Positions 12,817 through 24,935 of a stretch of DNA of 64,000 nt are shown piece after piece. The notes under the pieces are model-generated. The model was not told the DNA's origin. It saw only the letters and a list, made by a program, of their open reading frames with translations, and ran no database searches. Source of the stretch: Mugil cephalus. Its lineage: Eukaryota; Chordata; Actinopteri; Mugiliformes; Mugilidae. The stretch lies in NCBI RefSeq assembly GCF_022458985.1, contig NC_061779.1, positions 17,033,001 through 17,097,000 of the forward strand, given 5' to 3'. The stretch's first letter is position 1. Each line of letters begins with the position of its first letter. The translations under genes were made by a program, and so were the position numbers.

Positions 12817-15800
12817 TTATCCGTCCTCTTTAGGTGGTGTGTACCAGCCTGGAAGAACAGAAACACAAACTCATTTGTCTCGTCAGCTCCTACCTCTGTG
12901 CGTTTACTGAGCCCCGACCACTCATAAACATTTACTCACCGTTCTTTTCATGAATCTGCACCAGGGATTTGTACGACTGTTGTGCTCTGGCAAGATTGTA
13001 TTGGTTCTGAAAGACAAAAGACTCTTACCGTTAATTAACTTAAACAACTAAATGCCTTCTACTGCTACCAGAACTCGTTGTATTGAGCACGTTTTCAGTC
13101 CGTTACCTTATTGGCTCCAAACTGCACCCTGGCTTTTCCTTTGACCAGAGTTGCATTTATCTGCATAATGACAGACTCTATGGAATAGGCACTGCTCCAG
13201 CCCTAAACGCAAAAACAAGGAAATTAAACTGGGCTCCTCGGCTGTTAAAAGGAAATTAATAAAATGATGTCACAAGACGCGTCAAATACCTGTTTTGTGA
13301 GAAGCTCCATGCACAAGGCTCCTCCTCCAAGAACATAACTGAGATCAGAAAGGACAGAATTAAGGCTGAGTGTCATTATTACAGACAGACAGATGTGTCA
13401 AATGTGTTTAAATGTTTAAATGTCTCTATCTACCTGATGGGAGAGAAAGAGAAAGAGAAAGAAACATTTGGTAATTTTAATAAGTTCAGGTAGGAATTTC
13501 AAGGCAAATTTCTTCAGGCCTCCTTGTTGTCCTTCTGTGTGATTTGGGAAGCTGTATCACACCTGTATCAAAGTTAACTACAACTACAGAAAATTGAAAT
13601 ATTGCTCCGCTTCATTGGATAGTCTAATTTTTAGCCAGTCATAAGTCACTATGCAGCAGGGATGGGTACCGATACTCGGTTCCAGTAGTAACCAGACCTG
13701 ATGCTTCATTTTGGTGCCACTGACTTTCCAATTAGCGCCGCCTTAGCTCTACTGTTGTGCCGACTACACGTGACGTCATGTCAAGTTTTTCGCCTGCGTG
13801 GATGGAAGTGAACCATCAAAATGCCTAAGGCCAAACAGCCAAAAGTTTGGCTGCATTTCACCTCTGAAGCTGCAGACTCAATAACCTGCAACAAGTGCTC
13901 GAAGGAGGAGGTAACGCCTCGAATTTGATTAAACATCTGATGATGCATAGCATTTTTTAAAAGTCAAGAAATGCACTGTCTTTGACAGCCTGCGAGGGCC
14001 CAGGACACTGTTTTTATTATGGTAGTCAGGACAGTTTATTGTGACTGTGTTATTTCTTAGTCTTAGTTGTATTTATATTATTTAAATTCATATTCTGTTC
14101 AACTTGCATTTATGCCTTAAAAATAAAAAGGAACTGTTTTCGGACAAAGTTTGGCACCGTTTGCAAATTACCGGTGTGCAGCAGACACATAGTATATATT
14201 AATGTTTGTCCTGCACATATAAAGCACACAGTCATTCACTGAAGGATCCGACATCAACACATCTGCAACAGCTGCAAGAACAACATAAGATGTGAAATGT
14301 TAAACCACCCATCCTGACTGAAGCGGATACGTCACGCATCTATATTTAACTTTGCGTGAAGGGACACGTTCATGTTGCAAATCTCTCCCAACAAACAACA
14401 AAGTCAATCTTAAACCTTTGTGCACCTGAAACGGAGACAAAATAATTTGGGACAACTCACCCTCCGGAGAGCACAGGTGAAACAACCCGTACGAAAGGTG
14501 GGTCAAAGGGAAAATTATCCTGTCGTATGGAGAAAGAAAGAAAAAATAAAAATCATGAGTCATGAGAAAACTATACCTACAACTAAAAAAAACAAGCGAC
14601 AAATTTCAGCACACAACTCACTTTATATGAGAAATTGAGCAGAATGTAGTCCACTCCTTCCTTTTCTTTTAAGACCTGCAAGTCACTATGTAACGGACTA
14701 TCAGGGTCTACCCTAGAACAAAGAAGAACAGGTCAAATTGAGCAGAACGAACGATATTTCAAAAACTGGAAAGTTGAAACTGAGAAAACTGAGAGAACTT
14801 ACGTCCTTAACTTGACATGCCATTCATAGAGGCTGTCGCTGACTAGTTCGACTGAATAAATACCTGTGAAATGAGTCACAGAACAACACAGATGATTTAC
14901 TCTGATCCGCTGAAGGGCTGTTAGAACAATAAAAGTCATTACTCTGGAGGAGGGTTTGCCTGTAGTCACCTGTCTTGTAACTCTGTGACCTGTAGATCTC
15001 CCTGAGTTCCTTCATTAGGCGGTCCGAGGCTTGCACCGAGCCAGACACTGCACCCTGCGATATAAATGAAAAAGGCGCATCACTCACACAGATGGAAAGG
15101 CACCTGGACAAACAGGAAGCATACCAGAGGTTTCAAGTCTGACGTCTATTCAGGTTTCAAGCAACAATCCCTCCCAGGAGATTTCTATGTTTTTGTGCTG
15201 ACTAACACTGAGGCTGCCAGGCTAAATGAAAATGTCCGGCAAAAAGCGCCTCTTCGACATCTCTGCTCGATCACCACGCTCTGAGAAAAACATGTACAGA
15301 ACGAGCACTTACATTCAAGTGATCTTGTCTCTGGTTTTTACGGATTTTCTCCAAGATGGCCAGGTTTTCTTTTTCTATTCCGTCATCTTCTGACTTTTTT
15401 CCATCCACTGGCTCCTCTTCTTTCATGTCGTAATGGTCCAGGTCTTGGTCCAGGTCAATGTCCTGCTGCCACAGTGTATTAATTATGTTTAGAAACAGGA
15501 TGTATACAAAATTTGACAAGTAAACAATTGCTAATATAAGTCTACTGTGATTTCAGTAATATATATGTATATATAAAGGCACCTCTCCCATTTCTTCTTC
15601 CTCTTCCTCTTCAGATGTCACCTCATCTGATGGCCCGTGCTGCAAAGGGATAAAACATCGTCAACTGACTGTCAGGGATTTTCTGATTCCAACCAAATGG
15701 CACCAATATTTTTTTTTGTTTCCCTGCGCCTACCTTGCGTTCTTGGGTAATCGGGCCAGCGGGCAGAGGCTGGTCAAGCATCTCCACATCTGGATGTTGT

Positions 15801-18800
15801 GGCAGGTTGTAAAGCCGGCACAGATCACAAATGAGGCGCTTCAACTGCTGAAGAAGCTTTAAGAAGCATCAAGGGAAATGTTTAACGTTTGTGTGTCTTA
15901 GCACTGGGGTCGTAGGTTGTGTTGTCGCCGTATTCTCGTAATCAGCAAACTTACCAATGTGCTGCCTTTCCTCACATCCTCTAGGCGCTCCAACACTTCA
16001 GCCAGGCTGGGATCATCAGAGTCAACAAACCATATTGGTGGAGTTGACGGATAGGATTCCTGCAACAATAACACGTGGAAATTTAGCCAGTCAGGCTTTT
16101 ATGTTAATGGCTTTACCATCAACAGTTTGTATTGTGACATCTAATATAGTATGCGACTGGTTTAACAAAGCCGAGATATTTCTGAGAGATAGAAATCCAA
16201 CCTACATAGACAGAGCCCAAACGTCTAAGGCCCCAGACATCCACTGATTAAACTTATTTTTCTTCTGCTGCAGAGTGATTATACCTTGAGCACAAGTGAG
16301 GAGCGGCTAAGTGCTAAATGCTCTGGACTAATGAGCTTTTAATAGAGTTGTGGACCATTGAAACTTCCCAGTTATAAAAGGCTAAACCTCTCACGTAAGC
16401 TATTGTTACATAATGTATTCGTATCCAGAAAGGAAAATAACACACATTTCCTACAGCAGTGGTGAAGCCGCATCCAGCATCACAATGAGCTACAGTTCAA
16501 AGAAAGCCAACTCCATACATACATATCACAGTTCACAAAAAGACATTCTGTACAACAACGTATCAGCTGTGTTGAGAGGTTAGAAATATTGTCATGTGTA
16601 CAGTTCAGCAGCTATACACTATGAAGAGCTAAATAGGAAACAGTGTTGGGAGTTTCCCCACTCACAACTGCAACTTGGATGTTGACACAACTGTTTTTAC
16701 AAGTGAGAAATTGGTTACCAAGAAAATTGTATAATCATCTGAAGTCATTGTGAGCCACGACATTTTTTATTCTGCCATAAAGCTGTGACGCAATATTTCA
16801 CATCGGCTGCTGTGATTAGTCAGTTTATTATGTGTGCTAAGCGAAAATAGACTAAATGCATGAATAGGCGAGTCTTGGCTTTCTGACAGATAAACTCACT
16901 GATGGATGCATGTGTGGGATAAAACCGGGATATATGGGATAATGTTGCAGCACTTCAAAACTTAGGAAATGCTGTTGGACAAAATGGATCCAAATCTCCA
17001 TGTGAGAAGGTAGGTTACTGTTTCGTGTGTGTGAATTTCACACATGAAGTGAATTTCCTCTTTTTGCTAATCGTGGGATGAATGCAGAAGTCGTAGTAAC
17101 AAGATTAGGCGAAACTCAATGCGCAACTCTGCAAAATTATTCAAAACCACGTGCGAACCAGTGGAGGACCCTTGGCTACGTCCCCCTTCATGCACAGTCT
17201 GTGGGTCGGACCTTTTACTCACTCACCTCTTACACCGATCAGGCATAACATTATGACCACCTGCCTAATACTGTGTAGGTCTCCCTTTTGACACCAAGAC
17301 ATAAGTCTTCTCATGCTACACTCAAGTGCAATATCACATCTTCTCATGTGCAATATTACAATGTCACTTCAACTGCAATGTCACTTTAATTTTATCCACC
17401 GCCTCACTTTATTTATGAGTCATACTTTATCGGCCGTTTTAGACTTTTAACATATTGACCTTTATATTATTTTCCACTATTCGTCTCTCTCTTCTGTTAC
17501 CGGCAGCAGGCCCGCCATCGTACATAATATGCTTTTTTTGCCCACTTTTTGTGAATTTTTATTCTTCTATTCTCTTGCTCTTATTTTAATGTACTGCTCT
17601 TCACCCTCCTAATTGCCCTTCGGGGATAAATAAAGTGTTTTCCGAATCTTGAAAACTGTGGCGGCTCATCAGAGAATGGACATGGGTCTTCTGAAGGTGT
17701 CCTGTGGTGTCTGGCAACAGGATGTTGTTAGTGGGGGGCCTTTAGGTTATATTGTTTGAGGGGAGGCCTCTGTAGATTGTCCTAAGATACTTGATCAGTT
17801 TGGGATCTAGTGAATTTTTTTAAGAATTGTTCCTAAACCATTTTTTTGTGTGTATCAGGCAGCATCCTGCTACCACCCAGGAGTGTCATTGCTATGGTTT
17901 GGGAGTACCTGGTCTCGTCTAGGTGGGTGCTACATGTCTAAGTAACATCCACATCAATACTACGTCCAAAAGTTTCCCAGCAGAACACTGTGGTTTTAAT
18001 GTTGTGGCTATATTCCCATAGAAGGACTGTAATGTGCATCGGAGTAGCCTGGCTTCCTTCACACAGAGTCAGCGTGGGTCTCAGTGTGATATGGCTGACA
18101 GAACATTTTACCAAGCCTGTCAAGTGTCCCAAAAAATTATTGTGTGTGTCAGTGTGTGTGTAGGTGTGTGTGTGTGCGTGCTGCTGTTGCTGCTGCTGCT
18201 GAGAGAGGAGGATGTGGTCAGGAGGGTTCATCATCTGTGCTACCTGAACCATACAAAAACAAGTGCCATGACGAGACAGAGCCGGCCTCGGCATATAACG
18301 CATTTCGCCCACATTTAGTGACGGTTAAAACTGCGTAATTGGCCCAAATTTAAATCTTGTGTAATTTAAGATTTCAAGGTGCTGGTGTTGAAATGGCTTA
18401 AAAAAAATATATATATATAATGGCTAAGCCGTCGTGTGTCGTCTTCATGAGCTGGATGGCAAACAACAGCGTAGACTCATTCATATGTAGAATATGTCTG
18501 TGTCTCTCTCGACGGTGTCCACATAAAGGAGCCAATACCATCTTAAAACACATGCTAGTAACTTGAGAGGGGTCCGTCTATTTACTGAAAAGGGCAGAAA
18601 ACACACTGGAACAACATTACACCAAACCGCCCCTAATTAATGTTAAAGGACGAGGCTTCAGCGGCGTCTCTTTACGCCAAAAAAAAAAAAAACTTATATA
18701 AATAATAATTTAAAAAGCAGGTGTAAATGACGCCGAGAATAAACTAGGAGACGTGTTAATAGTTAGAAAGTTAACAGCTGTAGTCCTGAACATAGTAACG

Positions 18801-19216
18801 CAGTTATTTTGGCTAACAAGCCAAGCTAGCAGAAGCTACTGCAGCGTCGTTACTATTCGACGTTTTATTTTCCCACTTTTAAAAGTACATTTAACGCTGG
18901 ACGTGTGTGGGGGTTTCTTTTATAGAGACACGGGCTCACTCTGCTCTTCGTGGCTAAGCAGACAGTCAAATTACGAGCGAACACTTTATTCGCAGCTCAT
19001 TTGTAAACACGGCTCCTTCCTCCTCTCGGACGGCTCTGGTTTCTGGCCCGGACTCACCGTGATGTTGCAGTGGATGATCAGCAGCTTCTCCCCCGTTACG
19101 TTGAACTGGCAGCTGAGTTCATCTGGTTTCCAGTCTATTATTCTAAATCGCTCGTGGTTTGGGTCAAAAATTGACTCCAAAAACTTCAGTTCGGCCTTCA
19201 GCCCCGAAACCGACAT
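12817..19216 (-). CDS. ube2q2: Ubiquitin-conjugating enzyme E2 Q2 (13 coding exons)
   Basis: Coding exons in gene order: 19058-19216, 15955-16059, 15734-15856, 15583-15639, 15313-15462, 14970-15054, 14803-14863, 14622-14712, 14461-14519, 13290-13338, 13107-13202, 12940-13006 and 12817-12848. All have GT-AG borders and consistent phase and sum to 377 residues (human UBE2Q2 has about 375). The N-terminus [18 protein letters not shown] opens an RWD-like domain. An acidic linker (TSEEEEEEE, then MKEEEP) precedes the C-terminal UBC fold, about residues 205-365. The catalytic cysteine is C306 in GGALCMELL; the C-terminus WYTPPKEDG matches UBE2Q2. The enzyme accepts ubiquitin from E1 and passes it to substrates. 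The acceptor of exon 5 is a tandem CAGCAG, allowing one extra glutamine. The start has A at -3. Intron 1 (16060-19057) contains repeats. Confidence 0.96.
13657..14175 (+). pseudogene. hAT transposon remnant with a broken BED zinc finger
   Basis: The segment lies in the ube2q2 intron between the 13290-13338 and 14461-14519 exons, on the opposite strand. It begins with CAGGGATGGGTACCGAT, which resembles hAT terminal repeats of fish. A frame opens at 13821 and reads [13 protein letters not shown], then CNKC, the pattern of a BED-type zinc finger. It hits a stop at 13926-13928. The missing second half (NLIKHLMMH, with the two histidines) is found immediately downstream in another frame, so a small deletion or frameshift broke the domain. 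No catalytic domain follows, and no matching right terminal repeat was found. The right boundary is approximate. Confidence 0.6.
17231..18009 (+). mobile_element. Nonautonomous DNA transposon copy A (interrupted)
   Basis: The left end TACACCGATCAGGCATAAC and right end TTTTAATGTTGTGGCT form imperfect inverted repeats shared with a second copy at 52675-53140 in the opposite orientation. Both copies share internal blocks such as CTCATCAGAGAATGGACATG and GGGATCTAGTGAATT. The right tip is truncated by a few bases compared with the other copy. Relative to copy B it is interrupted by a roughly 355-bp insertion near 17297-17652. The superfamily is not recognised with confidence, and no transposase frame is present. 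Confidence 0.7.
17297..17652 (+). mobile_element. Retroposon tail inserted into transposon copy A
   Basis: Copy B at 52675-53140 lacks this stretch. It ends with CTTCGGGGATAAATAAAGTG, the 3' end style of L2/Rex-type fish LINEs and their derived SINEs. Only a 5'-truncated noncoding tail is present. Boundaries are good to about ten bases. Confidence 0.6.
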
Positions 19217-19400
19217 CTTCTGCTCATCTCAAAGCACCAGGCCGCTGGCTGAGGGGAAGTCGGGGCGGAATGCGGCCGCGCAGTCGACTCGGGTTTACGG
19301 ATCTCGCATGTTAGCGTGAGAACAACAACAAAGGGCTGGAGGCTTTAGCTTTATAACCTTTATGTGCCGTTCAACGCCGTCAGTGACACCGAGCACACAT
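19217..19400 (-). promoter_or_regulatory. Probable ube2q2 5' UTR and promoter region
   Basis: The first 80 bases upstream of the start codon are GC- and CpG-rich (around GGCCGCGCAGTCGACTCGGG) in an AT-rich neighbourhood, as expected of a CpG-type promoter. The transcription start was not determined. Confidence 0.4.
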
Positions 19401-22400
19401 GACAACACACCACTTTCATTTTTGTCTCGCAAATGAGAAATATAATAAAATACTATATATATTATTTATAAGCCAATCAGTGTCACAAAGAGCTTGTTGT
19501 TGTTGTTGGTGGTGGTTTTTGTTTCATTCATTTCAAATGTTTGCACCAGAACCAAAACTACAATATGCTCTAGGCCTTGTGAGGCTACAAAGTGTAAAGT
19601 TGTGAATCATAAGTACTAAGCCACTAACAAATATGAAGTGGTGTATGGGTGCTGCAGTGAATACAAGATTCAGGTTGTGTTCACTGTCACTTCCACGGCA
19701 TTTTAATAAAAACACACAGGGGTGTGAAATGCTGTTTCTCTTGCTGCACTACTACTACGTACTTGTCTACAGCATATGAAAGTACAGCATACAAAAAGAA
19801 ATACAGAATCTAAAAATGTAACTTTTAACTATACTATACTGGTGAAAGAACACTGCTATTGATATATACCAGCGGTACTCACACTGGGGTCCCCGGACCC
19901 TTGGGGGTCCTTGAGCCATAGCTTGGGGGTCCGCAAAATAATTCGTAATGAATTCTTTAAGTTATGGCGTATCATTAAAAAAGTCCAAAAAGTATTTCTG
20001 ATATCACGTAAAATGTTATTAAAATTCCATTTAATTTCATTCCAGTTTCATTTCTATGAAACTAACATGTCTGTTAGGTCAGTATTTTCCTTGAAAAGTT
20101 TAAATCAAATAATTGCTATGGCATCTGGGTTAACAAATGGTAGAAAACATATGTTTAATTGGTGTGAGTGACGGGGACCTTGCTGTTATTGGTAAATACA
20201 ACTGTACTTACTAAGTGCTAATAATTGAACCGTAGAGCACATCATTATTGTTGTCATATATACAGAATGAGTGTTATTTCTAGAACTGATACTAAAGACA
20301 GTGATAAAGAGTTCAGATTGCCACAGATGCATGTAGTGCAAAATATCATAATATGTTTATTAATAAAAGCCGTACAAATATTGCGATATTTGACGAGCAA
20401 TTGTCCATATCAGCTGAAAGTTTCTTGACGTCTGTGAAGGTTCTCAGTCATAGAAGCCATGGGATAACAAAAAAATAACAAAAAAATAACAAAAAAACAA
20501 CCAAAACAAAGGAAACTTGTTTCAGAGAAAACATTTCATCACTCATCCCAGTGGTTTCATCTGTCCACATGATTGGTAAGGAGTTTCGGTTTTTATCAAG
20601 AACATCTGTGGGTGGTGCCAACTTGAAACTGACATGACAAAGGTGTGTTAGCGACCAGATACTCTCCTGAATTAGTGAAATTTGTCCAGATTTACTGGGT
20701 TTTTAAATCCTGAATATGTGACATGTAAAAACAATGCATGATCAAAAAGTTTACTTAAGTATGACTCTGTAAAAGGCCGTTTCAAGAACCGATTACCCAC
20801 TTCTTCCAACCCAAGCCCATCTTTTAGCTTTTAACGTGGATTTCAAAACCATACAACTGCTGCTAACATCATGAAAATTTCCTTTTTAAATGAGATGTTG
20901 TCAGACTGGTATATCCTCCCTTAGTTTTTGTGTTTCGTCCGTGTTCTCTTAAGCTGCATGTTGCTGAGCTCTCAGGGCCATTGTACAAAATCCTGCCTGC
21001 CTGTGCTGAAGACCCAACCCATTCATTGTTTACTGATACAATGCTATGTTTTTCACCCATGTACAGTGGATATGCAAGTAGCATGCAGCCATGTTTAGGG
21101 TTTGTGGACAGGTTGAAAAGTTTCAAACATTTATAGCATAGTTTTTGAATATATTGTGAATTTGTTTCTTTTAAAAGTGTCTTGTTTACAGCATCACGCT
21201 GCTCCCATGTGCCTTAAGTTGCCCCCTGGAGACAAATAAAGTTTTCTGAATTGGAATCTGTAGAGTACGTACGTGTTTACAGTCCAGAAAGGAAAATCAG
21301 GTTAGACTGTCATGTAATGAGTTTATTGTCACTAAGATGATACCTGCTAATTAATCAATATATATATATTTATAGGGCTACAGTGCTTTGTTCTACCATC
21401 TATCATGACTGTAGATGGCAATGTTTTTTTGCTAGAGCTTTTTGTGAAATCATTAATTATTTATTGCAGTTTTAAAAAATTATATAGAGTAGTTGTCAGT
21501 ACATTTGTTCCATGGTAAACAAACACAAGCCATTCAAAGTTAAGCACCAACTTGACACTAGATGGCACAACTGACATAGCAGTGCAGCAGCAGTTCCATG
21601 TGCAGTATATATGTTACACAGCGTGACTCTTATCTAGTTGGCATGTAACTGTATAACTTTGAAGGATGGACTGGGAGGTGTGTCCAAAACAGAATGAAAC
21701 TTTATTGGCAGTGACTCATCGAGTCTTCAGGTGCAGCTGCAGAACTTGGGTTTCCTGTAGTAGTGTATTTGGGTAAGAATTTATATTACATACAATCCTT
21801 AAATATCCGTAAAGCATTTGTGCACAGGGTTTTTAATAGTCATTTCAGTTAACTTTAACTAACTAGCATTATACTATTATTTCATTCTGTGTTTTGTTAC
21901 ACTTGTCCTGTATAGAACTCATAATTTTTGACTAATCTTTGACATAATCTTATTTCTGGAGAAATTAATGTCTCCTTTTGGCCTCAGTCAGTTATGTCCA
22001 TGCAACTTTCAGAAGGGGTTTAGAAGAAAAATGCCTCTGTTAACTCACAGACATCTCAAAACAGGCCACAGACCAGCATGCAACTATTGCTGGCACATAA
22101 TGTAGCATAATATCTGCCTCTGAATTAAAGTGGAGCAGAAATATAATGTAGCTTCAAGGGGGAAAAAAAGAAAAAAAAAAGTTGAGTCTGTTCTGTGTTT
22201 TGATGTTCGCGTGACTCTTCTGTTTGCATTTGGATCAATGATTATTTTTATATTGTTTACAGTCGGGTGCAGTTTCAAAAGTGGCACAAGAGCGATTTAG
22301 TGCATTTACTTGTGCAGTTACGCAAGAAAAACACCCCTGAGCTATTAGACAAAAATCTTCTCTTGAAAATCACGTTGGGTAAAAGAACAAAGTTTACATC

Positions 22401-22824
22401 AAGAATAGAAAGTAAGATATCTATATTAATAAAACTGCAGTGAAATGCTCCCTGTGGCTAGCATCACCACATTGTTAATTTATGATGTGTAGTCAGCACT
22501 TAATTGTTGTAATTTTACCTATTTTTAGTGTAGTTAGGTAATCCAGTTTAGAGGGTCATAACTATGGTTTAGGCACCTTCAAAGAGACACATGATAAATC
22601 TGAGGAGAAATGAGAAGAGAGAACTATCAGAGATCTTAAAAATTTATATGGTCAAACTGTTAATAACCTACTAGACAAGTAGGCACGTAATTAATGTTAT
22701 ATAGTAAAATATTCACAAGTGAATGGTGGATTAGAGGTATACTGGTTCTATGTAAGTATATGTATTTGAGGATATGTTTCCACCAGTGACTTTGCTTTCT
22801 AACCTCTGTTTGTGTTTTCTAAAG
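19401..22824. other. Spacer between ube2q2 and the UGT gene with repeat fragments
   Basis: No gene is recognised. A fragment at about 19868-20170 opens with CACTGGGGTCCCCGGACCC, a sequence style seen in dispersed fish repeats. A stretch at about 20425-20640 (GTCTGTGAAGGTTCTCAGTC, then TTTCATCACTCATCC) also looks like a dispersed fish retroelement. A LINE-like tail GGAGACAAATAAAG lies at about 21220-21250. The identity of these fragments rests on resemblance only. Short open frames have no domain signature. Confidence 0.45.
21554..21567 (+). promoter_or_regulatory. CTCF-like motif 1
   Basis: GACACTAGATGGCA fits the core of the vertebrate CTCF consensus (CCASYAGRKGGCRS) at most positions, in forward orientation. 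It lies 1.3 kb upstream of the UGT gene. Occupancy is unknown. Confidence 0.35.
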
Positions 22825-22840
22825 GTATCTTTGGGTCAGC

Positions 22841-24442
22841 ATGAAGACTTATTGTTTGTCTTTGATTACCTTTACTCTACTGTCAGTTCAACTACCCAGT
22901 GCATCAGGAGGAAAGATACTAGTGTTCCCATTGGATGGAAGCCACTGGGTAAACATGAAAGTGCTCGTAGAGGAGTTGCACGCCAGAGGTCACAATATCA
23001 CTGTAATTCGAGCATCTGACAGCTGGTACATCAGTGAAAAGTCACCTCTCTACACCTCCGTCACTCTTCCCTCCCATGGAGAATTTGAACAAAACTTTGA
23101 AAAGTTTTTGTTTCTGCAGCTGGAGCTCCTCCTTCAGGCTGACCCCGTGTCTTTCTGGTCTCATATCTGGACTCACATTCAGATGAAGCGGGTGATTTTG
23201 AAGCAGTTCACTCACTTTCACAAAAAAGTGAGCGAACTAGTTGTCCAGATGTTTGAAGATGAAAACCTGATGCAGTCTTTCCATGCTGCCAAATACGACG
23301 TGGTTCTGACCGACCCGGGAATCGGAGGAGGGGCGATGCTGGCACGTCGGCTCCAAGTCCCTCTTGTTTTCAATGTCAGGTGGACCATTCTAGGCGAAGC
23401 CCACTTCCTTATTGCCCCCTCGCCTCTGGCATACATTCCTTACACTGCGACAGAGTTGACAGATAAGATGACCTTCACTCAAAGGGTGAAGAACGTTTTG
23501 AGCTTTGTCATTGGAATGTACACACTGTCAAGCATCACCGAACCTGTCTACAAACCAGTGGTTAGACGCTACTTTGGCCCTGATGTGGATTATTCAACCT
23601 TTTTCTTGGATGCTGATATATGGCTCATGAGAAATGATTTCATTTTTGAATTTCCACGACCAACAATGCCAAATATAGTCTACATGGGTGGATTTCAGTG
23701 CAAGCCTGCAGAGCCTCTCCCTACTGACCTGGAGGAGTTTGTCCAGAGCTCTGGAGAACATGGCGTCATAATGATGACTCTAGGAACTTTACTTGCAAAG
23801 CTTCCGCAACACATCGCTGAGGAAATTGCAGCAGCCTTTGCTCAGCTTCCTCAAAAGGTTATATGGAGGTATGTGGGACAAAGGCCAGCCAACCTGGGAA
23901 ACAACACATTGCTGATCAAATGGCTTCCACAGAAAGACCTCCTAGGACATCCTAAAATGAGAGTGTTTGTTACCCACGGAGGCACCAACGGAGTCCAGGA
24001 AGCAATCCACTACGGGGTTCCTGTAGTTGGGATTCCTTTATTCTTCGATCAGCCTGATAATCTCTCCAGAGTCCGAGCAAAGGGAGCAGCTGTGACCGTG
24101 AACATCGCAGCGCTCAATAGACACATCTTTAAAGAGGCGCTGGCGACTGTTCTCTACAACTCCTCTTACAAGGCAAACATGCAGACACTCTCAAGGCTGC
24201 ACAGAGATCAGCCCATGAAACCCATGGAACAGGCAATGTTTTGGATAGAATATGTCATGAGACATAAAGGAGCCCATCATCTGCAGACGCAAGCCCACAA
24301 AATGTCTTGGTTCGCTTACAACTGTGTGGATGTCATTGCAGCTTTGCTGGCAGTGGTGTTGCTTATAACATTAATCTTCTTTTCAGTTGTAAGATTACTA
24401 TGGAGAATGATTTTTGTTGGGAAAAAGGTGAAACATGATTGA
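22841..24442 (+). CDS. ugt5: UDP-glucuronosyltransferase, fish UGT5 type, single coding exon
   Basis: The 533-residue frame is complete and intronless. An acceptor-like TTTCTAAAG just upstream (22816-22824) suggests a spliced 5' noncoding exon. Residues 1-23 form a signal peptide. The N-terminal half binds the aglycone and carries the catalytic histidine H35 in DGSHW and a likely partner aspartate D158 in VLTDPG. The UDP-sugar signature runs from WLPQKDLLGHP (361) through THGGTNG (378-384) to PLFFDQ (399-404). A transmembrane helix at about 495-518 is followed by a short basic cytosolic tail ending KVKHD, a KxKxx-type ER retrieval signal. This fits a type I ER membrane enzyme that glucuronidates lipophilic compounds in the ER lumen. 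Single-exon coding is typical of teleost UGT5 genes; UGT1 and UGT2 genes are split. The exact subfamily member cannot be assigned. The symbol denotes the family. Confidence 0.92.
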   Translation: MKTYCLSLITFTLLSVQLPSASGGKILVFPLDGSHWVNMKVLVEELHARGHNITVIRASDSWYISEKSPLYTSVTLPSHGEFEQNFEKFLFLQLELLLQADPVSFWSHIWTHIQMKRVILKQFTHFHKKVSELVVQMFEDENLMQSFHAAKYDVVLTDPGIGGGAMLARRLQVPLVFNVRWTILGEAHFLIAPSPLAYIPYTATELTDKMTFTQRVKNVLSFVIGMYTLSSITEPVYKPVVRRYFGPDVDYSTFFLDADIWLMRNDFIFEFPRPTMPNIVYMGGFQCKPAEPLPTDLEEFVQSSGEHGVIMMTLGTLLAKLPQHIAEEIAAAFAQLPQKVIWRYVGQRPANLGNNTLLIKWLPQKDLLGHPKMRVFVTHGGTNGVQEAIHYGVPVVGIPLFFDQPDNLSRVRAKGAAVTVNIAALNRHIFKEALATVLYNSSYKANMQTLSRLHRDQPMKPMEQAMFWIEYVMRHKGAHHLQTQAHKMSWFAYNCVDVIAALLAVVLLITLIFFSVVRLLWRMIFVGKKVKHD

Positions 24443-24935
24443 CACCAAAAGAATCCTCACATTGTAAAACATTCACAGAGCACATTGTTAAAGTTGATAA
24501 ATGTTGATAGTTGATAAGTTGGTAAAGATTGTACATGATTCTACATGATATGAATTAATCTTTTTGGATTTATCAACACAATGACGGATTAGATACCACC
24601 ATTATTTAATTTCTAAAAACCATAAAGAAAGTCTAAGAGAATGAGTCCTGTAACAAATTGTGTATTCTTTAATTTGTCATGCTTATACATACAGAATACA
24701 GTATTTTCGCTGCATTATGCCTCATTTTCAAAGACTCACAGTGGAAAACCATGGAACGATGGATGGATGGCACTTTCACTTCAATTTTTAAATTAATTCT
24801 AGGGAAACATCCTATACCATTTATATTCACATTGATATTTTCATTTTACCTTGTGGGAAGCAATCTATCCTGTAAAACAGTATTTATATTGCTCCGTTTA
24901 ATGACCAAGTCGCTTAACGTTGCATGCACTCACTT

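Larger units (their letters stand above)
16060..19057 (-). other. ube2q2 intron 1 with repeats
   Basis: The 3.0-kb first intron holds the composite transposon at 17231-18009, a GT-rich run near 18143-18178 followed by a short CTG run at 18181-18202, and otherwise unremarkable sequence. No additional exon of UBE2Q2 is expected here, because exons 1 and 2 join in frame at ACG|GAA. Confidence 0.7.

Noticed and set aside
15465-15519. Upstream extension of ube2q2 exon 5 into an open frame
   Set aside because: The reading frame continues into the intron, but a good acceptor (GGCAGCAG) and the match to the human protein place the exon start at 15462.
18034-18318. 94-codon frame with runs of valine/cysteine and leucine
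   Set aside because: The runs are translations of GT and CTG microsatellites in an intron.
21215-21235. CTCF-like GCCCCCTGGAG
   Set aside because: It is part of a LINE-type tail sequence (GGAGACAAATAAAG), so the match is probably incidental.
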